From Artocarpus heterophyllus (Eukaryota > Streptophyta > Magnoliopsida > Rosales > Moraceae): a stretch of DNA of 64,000 nucleotides. Under the pieces are notes generated by a model that saw only the letters and a program-made list of their open reading frames with translations, made no database searches and was not told the DNA's origin. Position numbers and translations under genes: made by a program. Where the stretch lies: assembly GCA_025403435.1 (NCBI GenBank), contig CM046347.1, positions 26,548,597-26,612,596 on the forward strand, in the 5' to 3' direction. Below, piece by piece: positions 12,671-24,505 of this stretch. How positions within the stretch are numbered: position 1 is the first letter of the stretch; every line of letters starts with the position of its first letter.

Positions 12671-13618
12671 CCAGAAAAGGTGCAATTTTTTCGGTGTAGT
12701 TTTAATTTTATTTTTTGGGACGATTCTGTGAAACATTAAATTTGGATATGACCGGAAATATGAAGTATTCGATTCATGCGGGATTGAAGACTTGAAGAAG
12801 GATATTACATGAAGAAGGATACCACTTAAGGATTCAAGGATGAAGAATCGATAGATGTCTCAATTATTCTCTTGTAATCTTAGTTTTCTATTATCTAGGG
12901 TGGAACCATAATATTACGGTTATTATTATTTTGCTTGTAGCTTTGTTTGATTGCTTTGCTTGTCTGCATTATAATATGATTTACCATGTATTGATAACAT
13001 GTCATATAGGATAGGGAGTGTCACTCATATTAAAATTATTCATGCATATTCTTAAAACAAAACCTTGATTTCAAAAGATTTAGTGGGATAAGGTTTTCCA
13101 AGAGAGGACCTAAGGCCTCTATCGTTGGTCCATAGGCAGAACATGGTGGTCCCGACCCCTAGGAAGGGATTTCTATCATGTACCAGATTGGATCTCTGAA
13201 AAGATAAGGTATTTTAGTATGATTTATGTTTGCTCAACCCTAGGTGGTGATTATAAATCATGGATAAAATATTGAAACGATGATTATACACTCACGTTAA
13301 TTTTATTACTAACCTTCCCTAGGAGCTCTGTTAATAAAATTAATGGCCAAAGAAACGATTATTAGTATATGCTGGATCATACAGGTCCTGGATGGCATAT
13401 ATTATCAGGAGGGGATCCGTGTTCCTGATTGAATTTGGCATAACTCCCCTAGGAGCTTGTTGAATTCTGAGTTGGGAATTATCGTTGTAAGGTTGTGATA
13501 TTTTCAAGGTTTTGACACATAAACGCATTTGTATTATTTTACATGATTGTGTTATCTTACTAAATTATTATATATGTTTTCTTATGTTTGGTATATGATT
13601 CTTTATTGTAGATTGAAA

Positions 13619-16600
13619 ATGTCTAAAAACGCTTTATCATCGATACTTGACAAAAACCAATTAACCGGTGAGAACTATAACGATTGGAAACGGAACCTGG
13701 ACATCGTCCTTTCCTTTGAGAAACTGAAATATGTTCTGACAACTCCTTGTCCTCCCGAGCCTACAGGAGACTCAAGTAATGAGCAATTCCAAGCGTACGA
13801 CTGCTGGAAAGATGCTAATGATCAGGCCCGCTGCTATGTTATGGCTAGCATGAACAACGTGCTGTAGGCTCAACATCAGGATTATGAGACTACGAAGCAG
13901 ATCTTGGATAATCTTGAGGACATGTTTGGAGGCCATGCCATAACAAAGCGGCAAGAGACGCTTCGGAAACTCTTAAACTGTAGACAGAGACTGGGGACAT
14001 CTGTAAAGGAGCATATGATGTTGGTCATGGGTTACCTCGCAGAGGCTCAAACCAATAGAGCCGACATCGATGCTGAAACTCAGATGACTATGGTCTTTGA
14101 GACTCTGTCTAAGGAATTTATTATGTTTAGAGCTACTTTTAATTTAAGCAATAGACGGGATATGACCTTGACAAAACTGATGAAACAGTTACAGGAGTTT
14201 GAACCGCCGATCAGGGAGTCTCCTGCTGGTGGAGAGGCCAATATGGTAGCTACTTCTGGTTCCAATCCTAACTCTGGGAATGGAAAGAAGCAACGGGCCA
14301 AGAGTGGGAAGTCTTCTATTCCTGCTACTACCAAGAGCAAGAAGAAGAAGAAGAAGAACCCAAAGAAGCTTAAGTACTTCTTATGTGGTAAGGTCGGGCA
14401 TATAAAGAAGCATTGCAAGGACTTCCTTTCCAAGGGAGGTAGGTGTGATCTTCTATATTTAAAAACTTGTTTGGTTGAGGAATCAAGTGACATCTGGGTC
14501 ATAGATTCCGGTGTAACTAATCATATTTGTGTTTCTCTGCAGGGATTCAAAGAAACGAGAAGTCTACTTCGTGAAGACTTAACGCTTCGAAAGGGCAATG
14601 GATCCTTGGTCTCAGCGAAAGTAGTGGGAGATGTCCATCTTTATTTTGATAATTATAGGAATTTAATTTTGTGAGACTGTTTTTATGTTCCTAAATTTAA
14701 AAGGAATTTAATTTCTGTATCTTTTTTATTTAAAGACTCCTACGTGGTATCTTTTAATGAAAAAGTGGTGATTCGTAAAAACAAATCTTTTATCTGTTCT
14801 GGATGGATGCAAAATAATCTATATTTTATCAAACCTAAGATGGACTTATTGCTTAATGCTGAGATAAATGATAATGACTCAAAAAGGCTTAAAACTTCTC
14901 ACTCTAATAAGACTTATCTTTGGCATTTGCGCCTTGGCCATATTAACCTGAATAGGATTCAAAGGTTGGTAAAGGATAGACCTTTAAGTCACTTAAAGGT
15001 GAAATCTATACCTCAATGTGAATCTTGTTTGGAGTGTAAAATAACCAAAAGACCATACGGGTCTAAGGGCAATAGGGCCGAAGGGGTTCTAGAACTTGTG
15101 TATAGTGATGTTTGCGGACTGATGAATATCCAGGTACGAGGAGGGTATGAGTACTTCGTCACTTTTATTGACGATTACTCAAGATATGGCTATGTGTACC
15201 TAATGCACTACAAAAGCGAAACTTATGATAAGTTCAGGGAGTTTCAGGCTGAAGTGGAAAAGCAATTGGGTAGACCCATAAAGGCACTTCGATCTGATCG
15301 AGGTGGGGAATACCTTTCTGATGAGTTCTTGGGACACTTGTTAGAGAATGGGATTTTATCCCATTTGACTGCGTCGGGCACTCCGCAGCAGAATGGCATA
15401 GCGGAGAGAAGGCATAGGACTTTGTTGGACATGATTCGGTCCATGATGAGTTATTCATCATTGCCTTTATCCTTTTGGGGATATGCACTACAAACCGCAT
15501 GTTATCTTTTGAACAATGTGCCTTCAAAATCGGTCCCTAAAACTCCTCACGAGTTGTGGACAAGACGGAAGACATCCTTAAACCATATTCGCATATGGGG
15601 ATGTCCAGCTCATGTCCTGTTTAAGGATCCGAATAAGTTGGATGCGCGTTCGGAAGTTTGCATGTTTGTAGGATATCCAAAAGGGACTAAAGGGGGTTAT
15701 TTTTATAACCCTAAGGAAAATAAAGTCGTGGTTTCAACTAATGCAACTTTCCTTGAGGAGAGTTACATGGACGACTTTAAAACTCGAAGCAAAGTGGTGC
15801 TTGAGGAGTTAAGGGGTGATTCGTTCACTCTGGAGGTTCCGAACGAAACCATTCCAATCGGTGTAGAAAAACCAAACAAACCTGAACAACAATCTCAGGG
15901 GCTTCGGCGTAGTGGGAGGATCGGGCGTCAACCTGAGAGGTATATGTTCAATGGGGAGGTCTTTTTGGCTGAACCGGATGAACATGATAGGGATCCTTAT
16001 ACTTACGCAAAGCTATGGAGGATGTTGATTTGAAACTCTAGACAGAGGCCATGAACACAGATATGAAGTCTGTGGAGACTAATCGGGTCTAGGAGCTTGT
16101 GGATCTTCCCGAAGAGGTAAAACCCATAGGGTGTAAGTGGATCTACAAGAGGAAAAGAGGAGTGGATGGAAAGGTCGAAACCTTTAAGGCTAGACTGGTA
16201 GCTAAGGGTTATACGCAAAAGGAAGGAATCGATTATAAGGAAACCTTTTCGCCTGTAGTCATGCTTAAGTCCATCCGGATTCTCTTATCCATAGCTGCCG
16301 CTCTCGACTACGAGATTTGGCAGATGGATGTCAAGACAGCTTTTCAAATGGCTATCTTGATGAGTCCATTTATATGGAATAACCAGACGGGTTCAAGGTC
16401 ACGGGTCAAGAGGTTAAGATTTGTAAGCTGCTAAAGTCAATTTATGGACTTAAGTAAGCTTCTCGTTCTTGGAACATAAGATTTGATCAAGTGATCAAGA
16501 CTTATGGGTTCTCACAAAATGTGGATGAACCATGTGTTTACAAACACATAAAGGATGGAAAGGTGGTTTTTCTACTGCTCTATGTAGATGACATTCTGCT

Positions 16601-17570
16601 AATTGGCAATGACGTTGGGGCATTGTCATCGGTCAAATTATGGTTGACCAAGCAGTTTCACATGAAGGACTTGGGTGAGGCTAATTTTGTTCTCGATATC
16701 CAGATCTTTCGGGATAGGAAGAACAAAATGATAGCTTTGTCACAGGCCGGCTACATAGATAAAATTCTCAGGAGGTTTGCAATGCAAGATTCCAAGAAAG
16801 GTGGGCAACCATCTAGGTCTGGAATTACTCTTTCTAAGAAAGACTCTCCAAAGTCTTATGAAGAAAGAGAATACATGAAGAAGGTGCCTTATGCTTCGAC
16901 AGTGGGTAGTCTCATGTATGCCATGCTTTGCACTCGACCGAATATTAGCTATGCGGTCGGGATTGTAAGTCGATTTCAGGCGGATCTAGGACCGAACCAT
17001 TGGGTTGTGGTAAAGCATATTTTCAAGTACCTGAGAAGGACTCGAGGGTATATGCTTGTGTATTCGGGTAAGGACTTGACTCCTCTAGGATACACTGATT
17101 CGGATTTTCAATCCTGTCTGGATTCTAGGAAATCGACTTTGGGGTTTGTGTTTACTCTGGGTGGCGGTGCCATCAGTTGGAGAAGTGCGAAGCAAGATTG
17201 CACTTCGGATTTAACGATGGAGGCCGAGTATGTGGCGGCTAGTGATGCTTCGAAAGAAGCAGTGTGGCTCTGCAAGTTCCTTGGGGATCTTGAGGTAGTT
17301 CCTGGTATGGATAAGGCGGTATCACTGTACTGTGATAACAGTGCGGCGGTAGCTAATGCTAAGGAACCAAGATTTCACAAGAAGAGTAAGCATATTGATT
17401 GGAAGTATCATGTGATAAAGGACTTCGTTGAGGGCGGGCATGTCACGGTGTGCAAGATCGCGTCAGAGGACAATTTAGCTGATCCATTTACGAAGACACT
17501 TACTGGGAGAGTCTTCGAGAGGCATGTGGAAGCTATAGGAATGCGAAATTTGTTGTATTTACTTACTTAG
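13619..17570 (+). pseudogene. Copia gag-pol polyprotein, broken
   Basis: The ATG at 13619 opens gag (MSKNALSSILDKNQLTGENY). A CAG-to-TAG type stop is at 13865, a TGA at 14672, a frame change near 16011 and another near 16345, plus in-frame stops at about 16047, 16090 and 16455. Domains: a gag knuckle near 14370-14420 whose first Cys is Tyr (KYFLCGKVGH), protease DSGVTNH near 14505, integrase HHCC zinc finger at 14922-15050, and integrase catalytic core with [14 protein letters not shown] and a downstream Glu in GIAERRH (15100-15410). RT follows with the YVDD box at 16581-16592, then RNase H with TDSDFQS, MEAEYVAAS and YCDNSAAV (17095-17345). The domains stay recognisable end to end, so decay is recent relative to the rest of the window. 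Confidence 0.93.
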
Positions 17571-17584
17571 TGCAAGTGGGAGAT
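17571..17584 (+). other. Polypurine tract of the Copia element
   Basis: The purine-rich stretch GCAAGTGGGAGAT lies directly before the right LTR at 17585. It is the normal position and composition for the plus-strand primer in Copia elements. Confidence 0.85.
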
Positions 17585-19595
17585 TGTTTGACATGTATGC
17601 CCTAAGGAGTAAAAATGTAATACGTTTTTGGAGACATTTTTATCAATAAAGAATTTATTCATTTATATATACCAAATCTTGTCCTCTTTACGTTCATATC
17701 TGTTGAATGTATGATAAGCAAACAGTAGTCTGAGACTGTCAATCTAAACCTTAAGAATTGGGCATATGATGGGATGATTATGCGGTAGACACGATTCTTA
17801 AGGTGATGGTCTAAAACATATAATTCGCAATCGAGGGAATAAAGTTGGACACTTTATTCATGTAAAGATTGTTATGTTGTCTATATCCCTTTTGGGAGAT
17901 GGTTTGTCTTGGCCATCGGAGTTGGACTCTGTGAATAGAAACATTAGCACGTGGTCATAGGTGACGACATGTTGGATCAGGACATAGAGTGAATTGATTT
18001 AGATTAATAATTCTGTCTCGGCAAATTGATTCACTTTAGACAGTCATTTGTATTGTATCTTAATCTTGAGATGAATAGTGGGCCCGTTGTCTCGACTTGT
18101 GTCTTTTGATGTACCAATGGGTGACTCCCACATCTCTATAGTGGTATGCATACCGGTACGTTGGAGGCATGACTCTTGATAGCGTAGACTTGTTATTCAT
18201 AGATATGGAATCCATAGCTCCTCTTTAGGAGTAATGATATCCTCTTATATGTGTTGTCCTGTAATTGAAAAACTGGAGCGCTCAACCATTTGGATACATA
18301 GGTGTAACTGAATGGTATACTATCTTTGGATGGTAAGTTTTCTAATGGTGAGACAATGGAACGTAAGATAAAAATAATCGGGAAAGTAAGACAGAACTTG
18401 TTCTTAAGCTGATTATGGATTATCAAATGGGGATACGATACACTATGATATGTCATGGAGACTTAGCTACACGAGCTTCATAATTCTATAAAGTTCGAGA
18501 GTGCAGCTCCAAGCTTTTAGTGGAGTAGCGTTGGAGTTGATAATTATGAAATGTATATCTGGGATATTGGGTTTCATGATTATCATGAGCTTGAACTTTA
18601 TAGGTCCATTTTGGTCCCCTTTGCTAGCTCACAAAGTCCTGTAACGACACGGCGTGCTTTTCCAATAATTGGTGACTTATGTCGGATTTATCAGATTGGT
18701 TTAAAATTTATAAGAATCAAATAATTCATGTCTGTTTATCGGTTGAATTAATTTTGTAAGAAATTAGTTCAAGATAAACTTGTTGAATTATTGCGATCAG
18801 ATAATTCTTGTCTGTTTATCGGTTGATTTAATTTTGGATAAATTAGGTCAAGATAAACTTGTAGAATTATTGTGAATTGATTTATTTTCTTAGAGATTAT
18901 CTTGATAAAGTTTGTTTTGATCAGATAACTTCTCTATTGGGTTATTTGAATCAAAACTGAGACTTTATCCTTTAGAATCTCGGGTGGAAAATAAAAGATT
19001 CACAGAGATTTTTTCTCGGGAGTTCGGCCTGCCGGATGACGTGTTCGGCCTGTCGAACTGGCCTGTTCGGCCTGCCGATCAGCGGAGATAAGATTACGTG
19101 TTTTCACGTGGATCTTATCAAATATTGATCCGAACTTGATTCTGTTTCGAGTTTTTGAGACCTAATCTGATATGGACTGACCCCAGGACCAATAGGTATA
19201 AAAAGGGAGTGAGTCTCATGATTTACTCAGATCAATTTGAGAGATTAAGAGTGATACTCTTCTAGTGAGCATCTGAAAACTCCCTGAGAGCTTTTGTTCA
19301 CAAATCACGAACACTAGCTTTGGGTTCTCTCTATTGGTTGGAAGGAGAGTCACCGGTGGAAGAGCTGTACGTGTGAGCCCACACTCACTCCGGTTGTGGA
19401 TAGAGAATAACAAAGAAGACCAGTTGGTTGAGGCTCTTCTGGAACGTTACTTCTCTACAAGGATTGCGGAGGTTCTTCGGCACACTGAGGTTAGTAAGAT
19501 CTGTTTAATTTATACATATAACATGTCAAACTTGTGTTTTGGAAATTACTCTGATGAAAAATTTTAAAATTCCGTTGTGTACTTTGTTTCCAACA
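17585..19595 (+). repeat. 3' LTR of the nested Copia element
   Basis: This is 2011 bp, TGTTTGAC to CCAACA. It matches the 5' LTR along its whole length. The main difference is in the GGCCTGCCGA motif block at about 19020-19080, where one motif copy present in the 5' LTR is missing. The TATA box is at about 19195. Confidence 0.95.
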
Positions 19596-20960
19596 CACCT
19601 ACCATTAACTCTATCCTCAACGAAGAGCTTACATTGTTCGGGCTCTTGACAAGGAGGTGACAATTGGACTTCTAGCGCTTTTGGACCTTCTGCTACATTA
19701 TTGGGAGGGTTACAACTAGCTTTGACGCTGTTGCATTGTGAGATGCTATCATCCGTCGACTTGGCACGTCCTTGGGAAATGAGCTCCGTCACAAGACCCC
19801 GCAGTTCTACAATCTCCATCTATATCTTCGACATTTTGGAATTTAATTTCAAAGTACCTAATTGGAGGTCAAAGTATTGAGACTGCTTCACATACTTCGA
19901 TTGACCGCAGACACGTCCTGAATGTTCCGGTTTCCCTAGTGCCCTCGTCAAAATGTCATCATTACCGACCGATTGGAAGCTCCCTTGACTTTGTTGCGTT
20001 GTGTATTCATCCTGTAAAACAACACAACCATGTTATTTAAGCAATCCTTGATCTGGTATTAAATTACAAATTAATTGTTCGTGGTTAGTAAACTTACAAT
20101 CAATTTTCTAATTTATGCTACTTTTGAATTTTTGAACTGGCCATTGGGACCTTGACATGATTTGACCCACAACTCCTCTCGTGTTCATAGCACGTCCGTC
20201 TTTGCAAACTGTGTCACGCTATGTTAGCAACATAGTAATGATAGAATAATTGATATATGTAATATGAGTAAGATATTAACATACCAAGGATTGCTCGAGC
20301 TCTCTATATCCGACTCAGCCAACCATAGAGCAGTATTCATTCTCTGCTCGCATTTTTCTTGCGTTTGATGATAGTAGTTGGAATTCAGTCGAACGTCGAT
20401 ACCTCACAAAAGCTTCCCAATCGTCATCGTTTATGGAGGGGTAGTAGTGTACTACCGTAGGAGGCCGTTTATATACATTCTCATCCTCCTCCGAAATAGA
20501 AAGGTATGGCTGTACGAAGGTAACATAGAGGTCGGATCTGAACCCTTTTGCTAATTCGCCACAAACCTTCAAAGCCCTTTTCCTATACCAATCCTCAACT
20601 GTGAAAGCTGCGTATATCTCTCTAAATCACATCTTTTACTTTATCTAAATCCTTAGACCTCCAATCTTTTGTCCATATCGGAATGTGCTCTCGACTGAGG
20701 ACTCTGATCCAACAGCTTAATCATGGCCGGGTGCACCTTCCGGTTGGCCTTTTGAATCAAAATTTACTTCAATTCTTAAACATATCTTTCTCATCCGATG
20801 AATTTTTTTCATTAATGTACCCCTTCACTCAAAGTCTACTTTTGGATCAAATTCGATTCGCCTTCGTGGCTTACTGCGTTAGTTTCTTTTGCTATATTGC
20901 AATGAAGATGGAGTGCAGTCTTCATACTCGTCCTCTACTCGTCACTATCAATGGGGCAAG
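19596..20960 (-). pseudogene. CACTA second ORF, N-terminal part: Transposase_24-like
   Basis: On the minus strand, 20950-20690 has a broken lead-in with VNFDSKGQPEG and then IPIWTKDWRSKDLDKVKDV. This is followed by RDIYAAFTVEDW and the 20572-20315 exon (MKVCGELAKGFRSDLYVTFV, then INDDDWEAFVRYRRSTEFQ). This is the layout of the plant TNPA/Transposase_24 family: a conserved block before a WxxLVxYW-like motif. After an intron, 20230-20110 carries KDGRAMNTRGVVG. The 19819-19601 exon then joins across the Copia insertion site to the frame at 9905 (VNGRC, then CALVTLGKVW). In-frame stops occur near 20320 and in the lead-in. The protein would bind subterminal repeats. Confidence 0.7.
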
Positions 20961-21040
20961 GCATTGTACCTGGGCAAAGTATTCCAAAACTAGCACATAT
21001 ATACTAATATTAAATCACAAACTGCACATATTCACATCTT

Positions 21041-22033
21041 CACATATTCCATTTCTTACATTTTCACACAATTTCACATATTACACATATTCATAAATTT
21101 AGAATTTCAATTACATGTTTAATTTCACAAATTGCACATATTCACATAATTTCACATATTACACATATTTACATAACCTCACATATTACACATATGCACA
21201 ACTTTACATATATTGACATAATTTGACGTATTCAAATATTCACATATTCACAAGTTTACAATTTCAATAACATAATTTCACGAAATCATTTCATTTCACA
21301 TGTTACACATATTGACAAATGCACAATTTCAGTTACACATATAATTCCACAAATTACATAGATTCACATAATTCTAACTCCAATTATACATATTTATATA
21401 TCCTTACATAGTACACATTATGCACATCTTTACAACTTTAATTACACAATTTCACAGATGAGCGAGGGGGCACGGGGGGTGGGGGGGTGGTTGGCGAGGG
21501 GGGGGGGGGGGGGGGTGTTGGCTAGGGGGTGCTGGGGGTGGGGGGGCTAGGCCTGCGAGGGGGAAGAGGGGGGTGGGGGGGCTAGGCACACGAGGGAGAA
21601 GAGGGGGGTCACGGGGGGTAGGAGGGGTTGGCGAGGGGGGGCTGGGCGAGGGGGAAGAGGGGGGTGGGGCGAGGGGGAAGAGGAGAGAGAGAGGGAGGGG
21701 GAGCTTGTCGGCGGTGGAGGTAAGGGCGGCGATTTTAGAGAGAGAGTGAGGGATATTAGAGAGAGAAAGAGAGATTTTAGAGAGATAGAAAGAGGGATTT
21801 GAGAGAGGAGAGTGAGGCATATTGAGAACCTTGGGCGCGCATAGATATAGGTGGGTGGTGCGAATTTCAAAAATTTGAAGAATCTACTTTTCATGACCGT
21901 TTTGTCAAAAAACAGTCATGGAAGACTGGAACAGTCGTGGATGACCCAGCCTTCCACAACTGTTTTTTGAAAAACCATTATTGAAGATCTGTCTTCCACG
22001 ACGGTTTTTCACAAAAAGGTCGTGGAACAATAA
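21041..22033. repeat. Internal cassette, copy A (CACATA repeats, poly-G, hairpins)
   Basis: The first of two direct copies of about 1 kb. The order is about 400 bp of irregular TTCACATATTACACATA-like repeats, a very G-rich plus strand at 21462-21700, an AGAGAG purine tract to 21820, then hairpin half-sites of the CCACGACGG type at 21895-22030. Nothing here codes for a protein. The long proline-rich minus frames are reading of the C-rich strand. Confidence 0.8.
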
Positions 22034-22051
22034 TTTCACATATTATTTACA

Positions 22052-23143
22052 TATTTCATTTCTTACATTTTCACACAATTTCACATATTACACATATTCA
22101 TAAATTTAGAATTTCAATTACATATTTAATTTTACAAATTGCACATATTCACATAATTTCACATATTACACATATTTACTTAACCTCACATATTACACAT
22201 ATGCACAACTTTACATATATTGACATAATTTGACGTATTCAAATCTTGACATATTCACAAGTTTACAATTTCAACAACATAATTTCACAAAATCATTTCA
22301 TTTCACATGTTACACATATTGACAAATTCACAATTTCAATTACACATATAATTCCACAAATTACATAGATTCACATAATTCCAACTCCAATTGTACATAT
22401 TTATATATCCTCACATAGTACACATTATGCACATCTTTACAACTTTAATTACACAATTTCACAGATGGGCGAGGGGGCACGCGGGGGGGGGGGGGGGGGG
22501 GGGGGGGTTTGAGGGGGGGCTGGGCCAGGGGGGTGGGGGGGTTGGCAAGGGGGGTGCTGGGGGTGGGGGGGCTAGGCACACGAGTGAGAAGAAGGGGGTC
22601 GGGGGTCGCGGGGGGTAGGAGGGGTTGGCGAGGGGGGCGCGGGAGTGGAGGGGGCTGGGAGAGGGGGAAGAGGGGGGTGGGGGCCAGGGGGGGAGGGGGG
22701 GTGCTGGGCGAGGTGGGTGGGGGTGGGGGCGAGGGGGAAGAGGAGAGAGAGAGGGAGGGGGAGCTTACCGACGGTGGAGGTGAGGGCGGCCCGGTGGAGG
22801 TGCTAGCAGCGTGGTGGAGGTGATGGCGGTGCGGTGGAGGCGATTTAGAGAGAAAGTGAGGGATTTTAAAGAGAGAAAGAGAGATTTTAGAGAGATAGAA
22901 ATAGGGATTTGAGAGAGGAGAGTAAGACATTTTGGGAACCTTGGGTGCACATAAATATAGGTGGGTGGCACGAATTTCAAAATTTGAAGAATCCACTTTT
23001 CACGACCGTTTTGTCAAAAAACAGTCGTGGAAGACTGGAACAGTCGTGGATGACCCAGCCTTCCACAACTGTTTTTTGAAAAACCATCATTGAAGATCTG
23101 TCTTCCACGACGGTTTTTCACAAAAAGGTCGTGGAACAATAAT
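22052..23143. repeat. Internal cassette, copy B
   Basis: A second direct copy of the preceding cassette, starting with the shared TTTCTTACATTTTCACAC. It matches copy A nearly base for base in the CACATA part. It differs most in the G-rich block (22462-22745), which is longer, including a run of about 25 G at about 22483-22507. It ends in the same hairpin sequence and TCGTGGAACAATAATT. Further hairpins of the same type follow to about 23270. Confidence 0.8.
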
Positions 23144-23284
23144 TCTTCAAATTTTTGAATTTTTTTAAAACGGTCGTGGAATCTATATATTCCACGACGG
23201 TTTTTGAAAAAAATCGTCGTCGAAGATACTTTTACACGATGATTTTTGCAAAAGCCGTCGTAAAAAATTTGTAATAAACATTTG

Positions 23285-23670
23285 CTACACATGATAATAT
23301 TCAAATAAATCCGGACGGTGCACAAAGTGTTCTTCTAAATCATTGACCATGTCAACCATATTGTCTTGATCATCCATATTATCCTCCACAATAGCTTGCT
23401 TTTCTTTACTTAGTAAAGTTGGATTAAAATTAGACTCGCCATGAAAATGCCACGTTTGATAACTACTTATAATTCCATTTCAAAATAAATGTCCTCTAAC
23501 AATTGGAATTGGATGCAATCTATGGTTTCCACATTGAACACAAGGACACCGAATTTTATCACCATTGGCATGACTTTTGGCAAAATTCAAGAACTTTTCC
23601 ACACCATTTACATACTCTCTAGACAATCAAAAATCCCACATCATTTCCTATCCATTTTGCAATACCTAAA
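23285..23670 (-). pseudogene. TNPD remnant: N-terminal transposase-associated Cys domain only
   Basis: Reading the minus strand from about 23656, MDRK is followed by a stop and a one-frame change. Then come LSREYVNGVEKFLNFAKSHA, GDKIRCPCVQCGNHR, and after a second stop GIISSYQTWHFHGES. Acidic sequence follows (VEDNMDDQDNMVDM) to EEHFVHRPDLFEYYHV and a stop near 23288. This is the N-terminal Cys-rich domain (Transp_assoc) that precedes the catalytic region of CACTA TNPD. The catalytic region should follow, but the sequence passes straight into hairpin repeats and cassette B. So the gene is truncated as well as mutated. The 400 bp upstream (23680-24070) is probably its old 5' region. Confidence 0.75.
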
Positions 23671-24084
23671 TTGAAATAATAAATAGGAAATATTAAATTA
23701 AAATTAATTTCACAATATATATATATACACCCACCTATATATATTAATTAATCATAAAACGAAAACACCACTACCGACAACGGTCACAAGTTACACATAC
23801 TCATTATAAAACAAAGAAATCATACCCATGATCCACAATACAAATTTCACGGAATAAACAAAAAAATCAACAACTATTTATCAATTTCAGATTAATTATA
23901 CAACACAATCAACAACAATTTATCAATTTATAATAAAAACTTACAATTTGGGCTGAGATTAAGTAGTGTGGAGGCAGAGAGGCATGGCAGCAGCTGATTC
24001 GAACGCGTTTGTGTCTGTATTTGAGAAGCGAGTTTCTGAATTATGTCTGAATGTTGAGGTGAAAAAGGGGTTTTAAAGTAAGAT

Positions 24085-24300
24085 ACTACGACGGTTTTGT
24101 TAAAAAACTATCGTGGAATACTGGAGCTACCACGACGGTTTTTTAACAAACTGTCGTGGAAGGGGGGAGCTACCACGACGGTTTTTCAAAAAAACAGTTG
24201 TAGAAACCCCCTCTTCCACGATGGTTTTTTTAAAAACCGTCGTAGTAGCTCCCACCCCCTTCCACGACGGTCTTTGTTTTCGCGGGCATAACTGGCCGCA
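24085..24300. repeat. Right subterminal hairpin array of the CACTA element
   Basis: Four to five imperfect palindromes of the same CCACGACGG type as at the left end, with centres of T and A runs (24090-24270). The outermost 75 bp run to the terminal repeat at 24378. Frames crossing the array on both strands are repeat translations. Confidence 0.85.
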
Positions 24301-24505
24301 CTTTTCTCGCGGTACCATGACTGTTTTTAGGAAACGGTCGTTAAATAAAGGTCGTCTAATCTAAAATTTGTAGTAGTGACAACATCACATAGACAAAAGC
24401 CGTTATTCAAAGCATACCAACATAAATTCTAAATATTTTGTAAGTTATACCAAAAGATCACAGGTGGAGATACAAATCTAATGGTTGCTTTCTACTATCT
24501 TTATC

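Larger units (their letters stand above)
9906..19595 (+). mobile_element. Ty1/Copia LTR retrotransposon, full length but decayed
   Basis: Two long terminal repeats (9906-11937 and 17585-19595) start TGTT and end AACA. They are flanked by an identical 5-bp target duplication, CACCT, at 9901-9905 and 19596-19600. A primer-binding site lies just inside the left LTR and a polypurine tract just before the right one. The internal order is gag, protease, integrase, RT, RNase H, the order that defines Ty1/Copia. Stops and frameshifts show it cannot move by itself. The LTRs differ by scattered substitutions and by one indel of roughly 25 bp, so insertion is not very recent. It splits the CACTA second ORF and is therefore younger than that element. 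Confidence 0.96.
8031..24378 (-). mobile_element. CACTA (En/Spm) transposon with a nested Copia element
   Basis: The left end begins CACTACTACAAA at 8031. The right end finishes TTTGTAGTAGTG at 24378, an exact 12-bp inverted repeat. Both ends are flanked by ACA (8028-8030 and 24379-24381), the 3-bp target duplication expected for CACTA elements. Both subterminal regions carry arrays of a CCACGACGG hairpin motif. The genes are on the minus strand: a TNPD N-terminal remnant near the right end, then an ORF with Transposase_24-like and Ulp1-like parts. Total length is 16,348 bp, of which 9.69 kb is the nested Copia, leaving about 6.65 kb. With no TNPD catalytic domain it is a defective, non-autonomous copy. 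Confidence 0.93.

Noticed and set aside
14080..14502. 140-codon minus ORF inside gag
   Set aside because: It is the shadow of the plus-strand gag frame, with a Phe run from the AAG-rich coding tract.
16099..16434. Separate 111-codon RT gene
   Set aside because: It is the same Copia RT domain split by frame breaks, not a separate gene.
21452..22996. Long proline-rich minus frames and glycine-rich plus frames
   Set aside because: They are translations of the poly-G/poly-C tracts in the duplicated cassette. All frames are open there because of composition.
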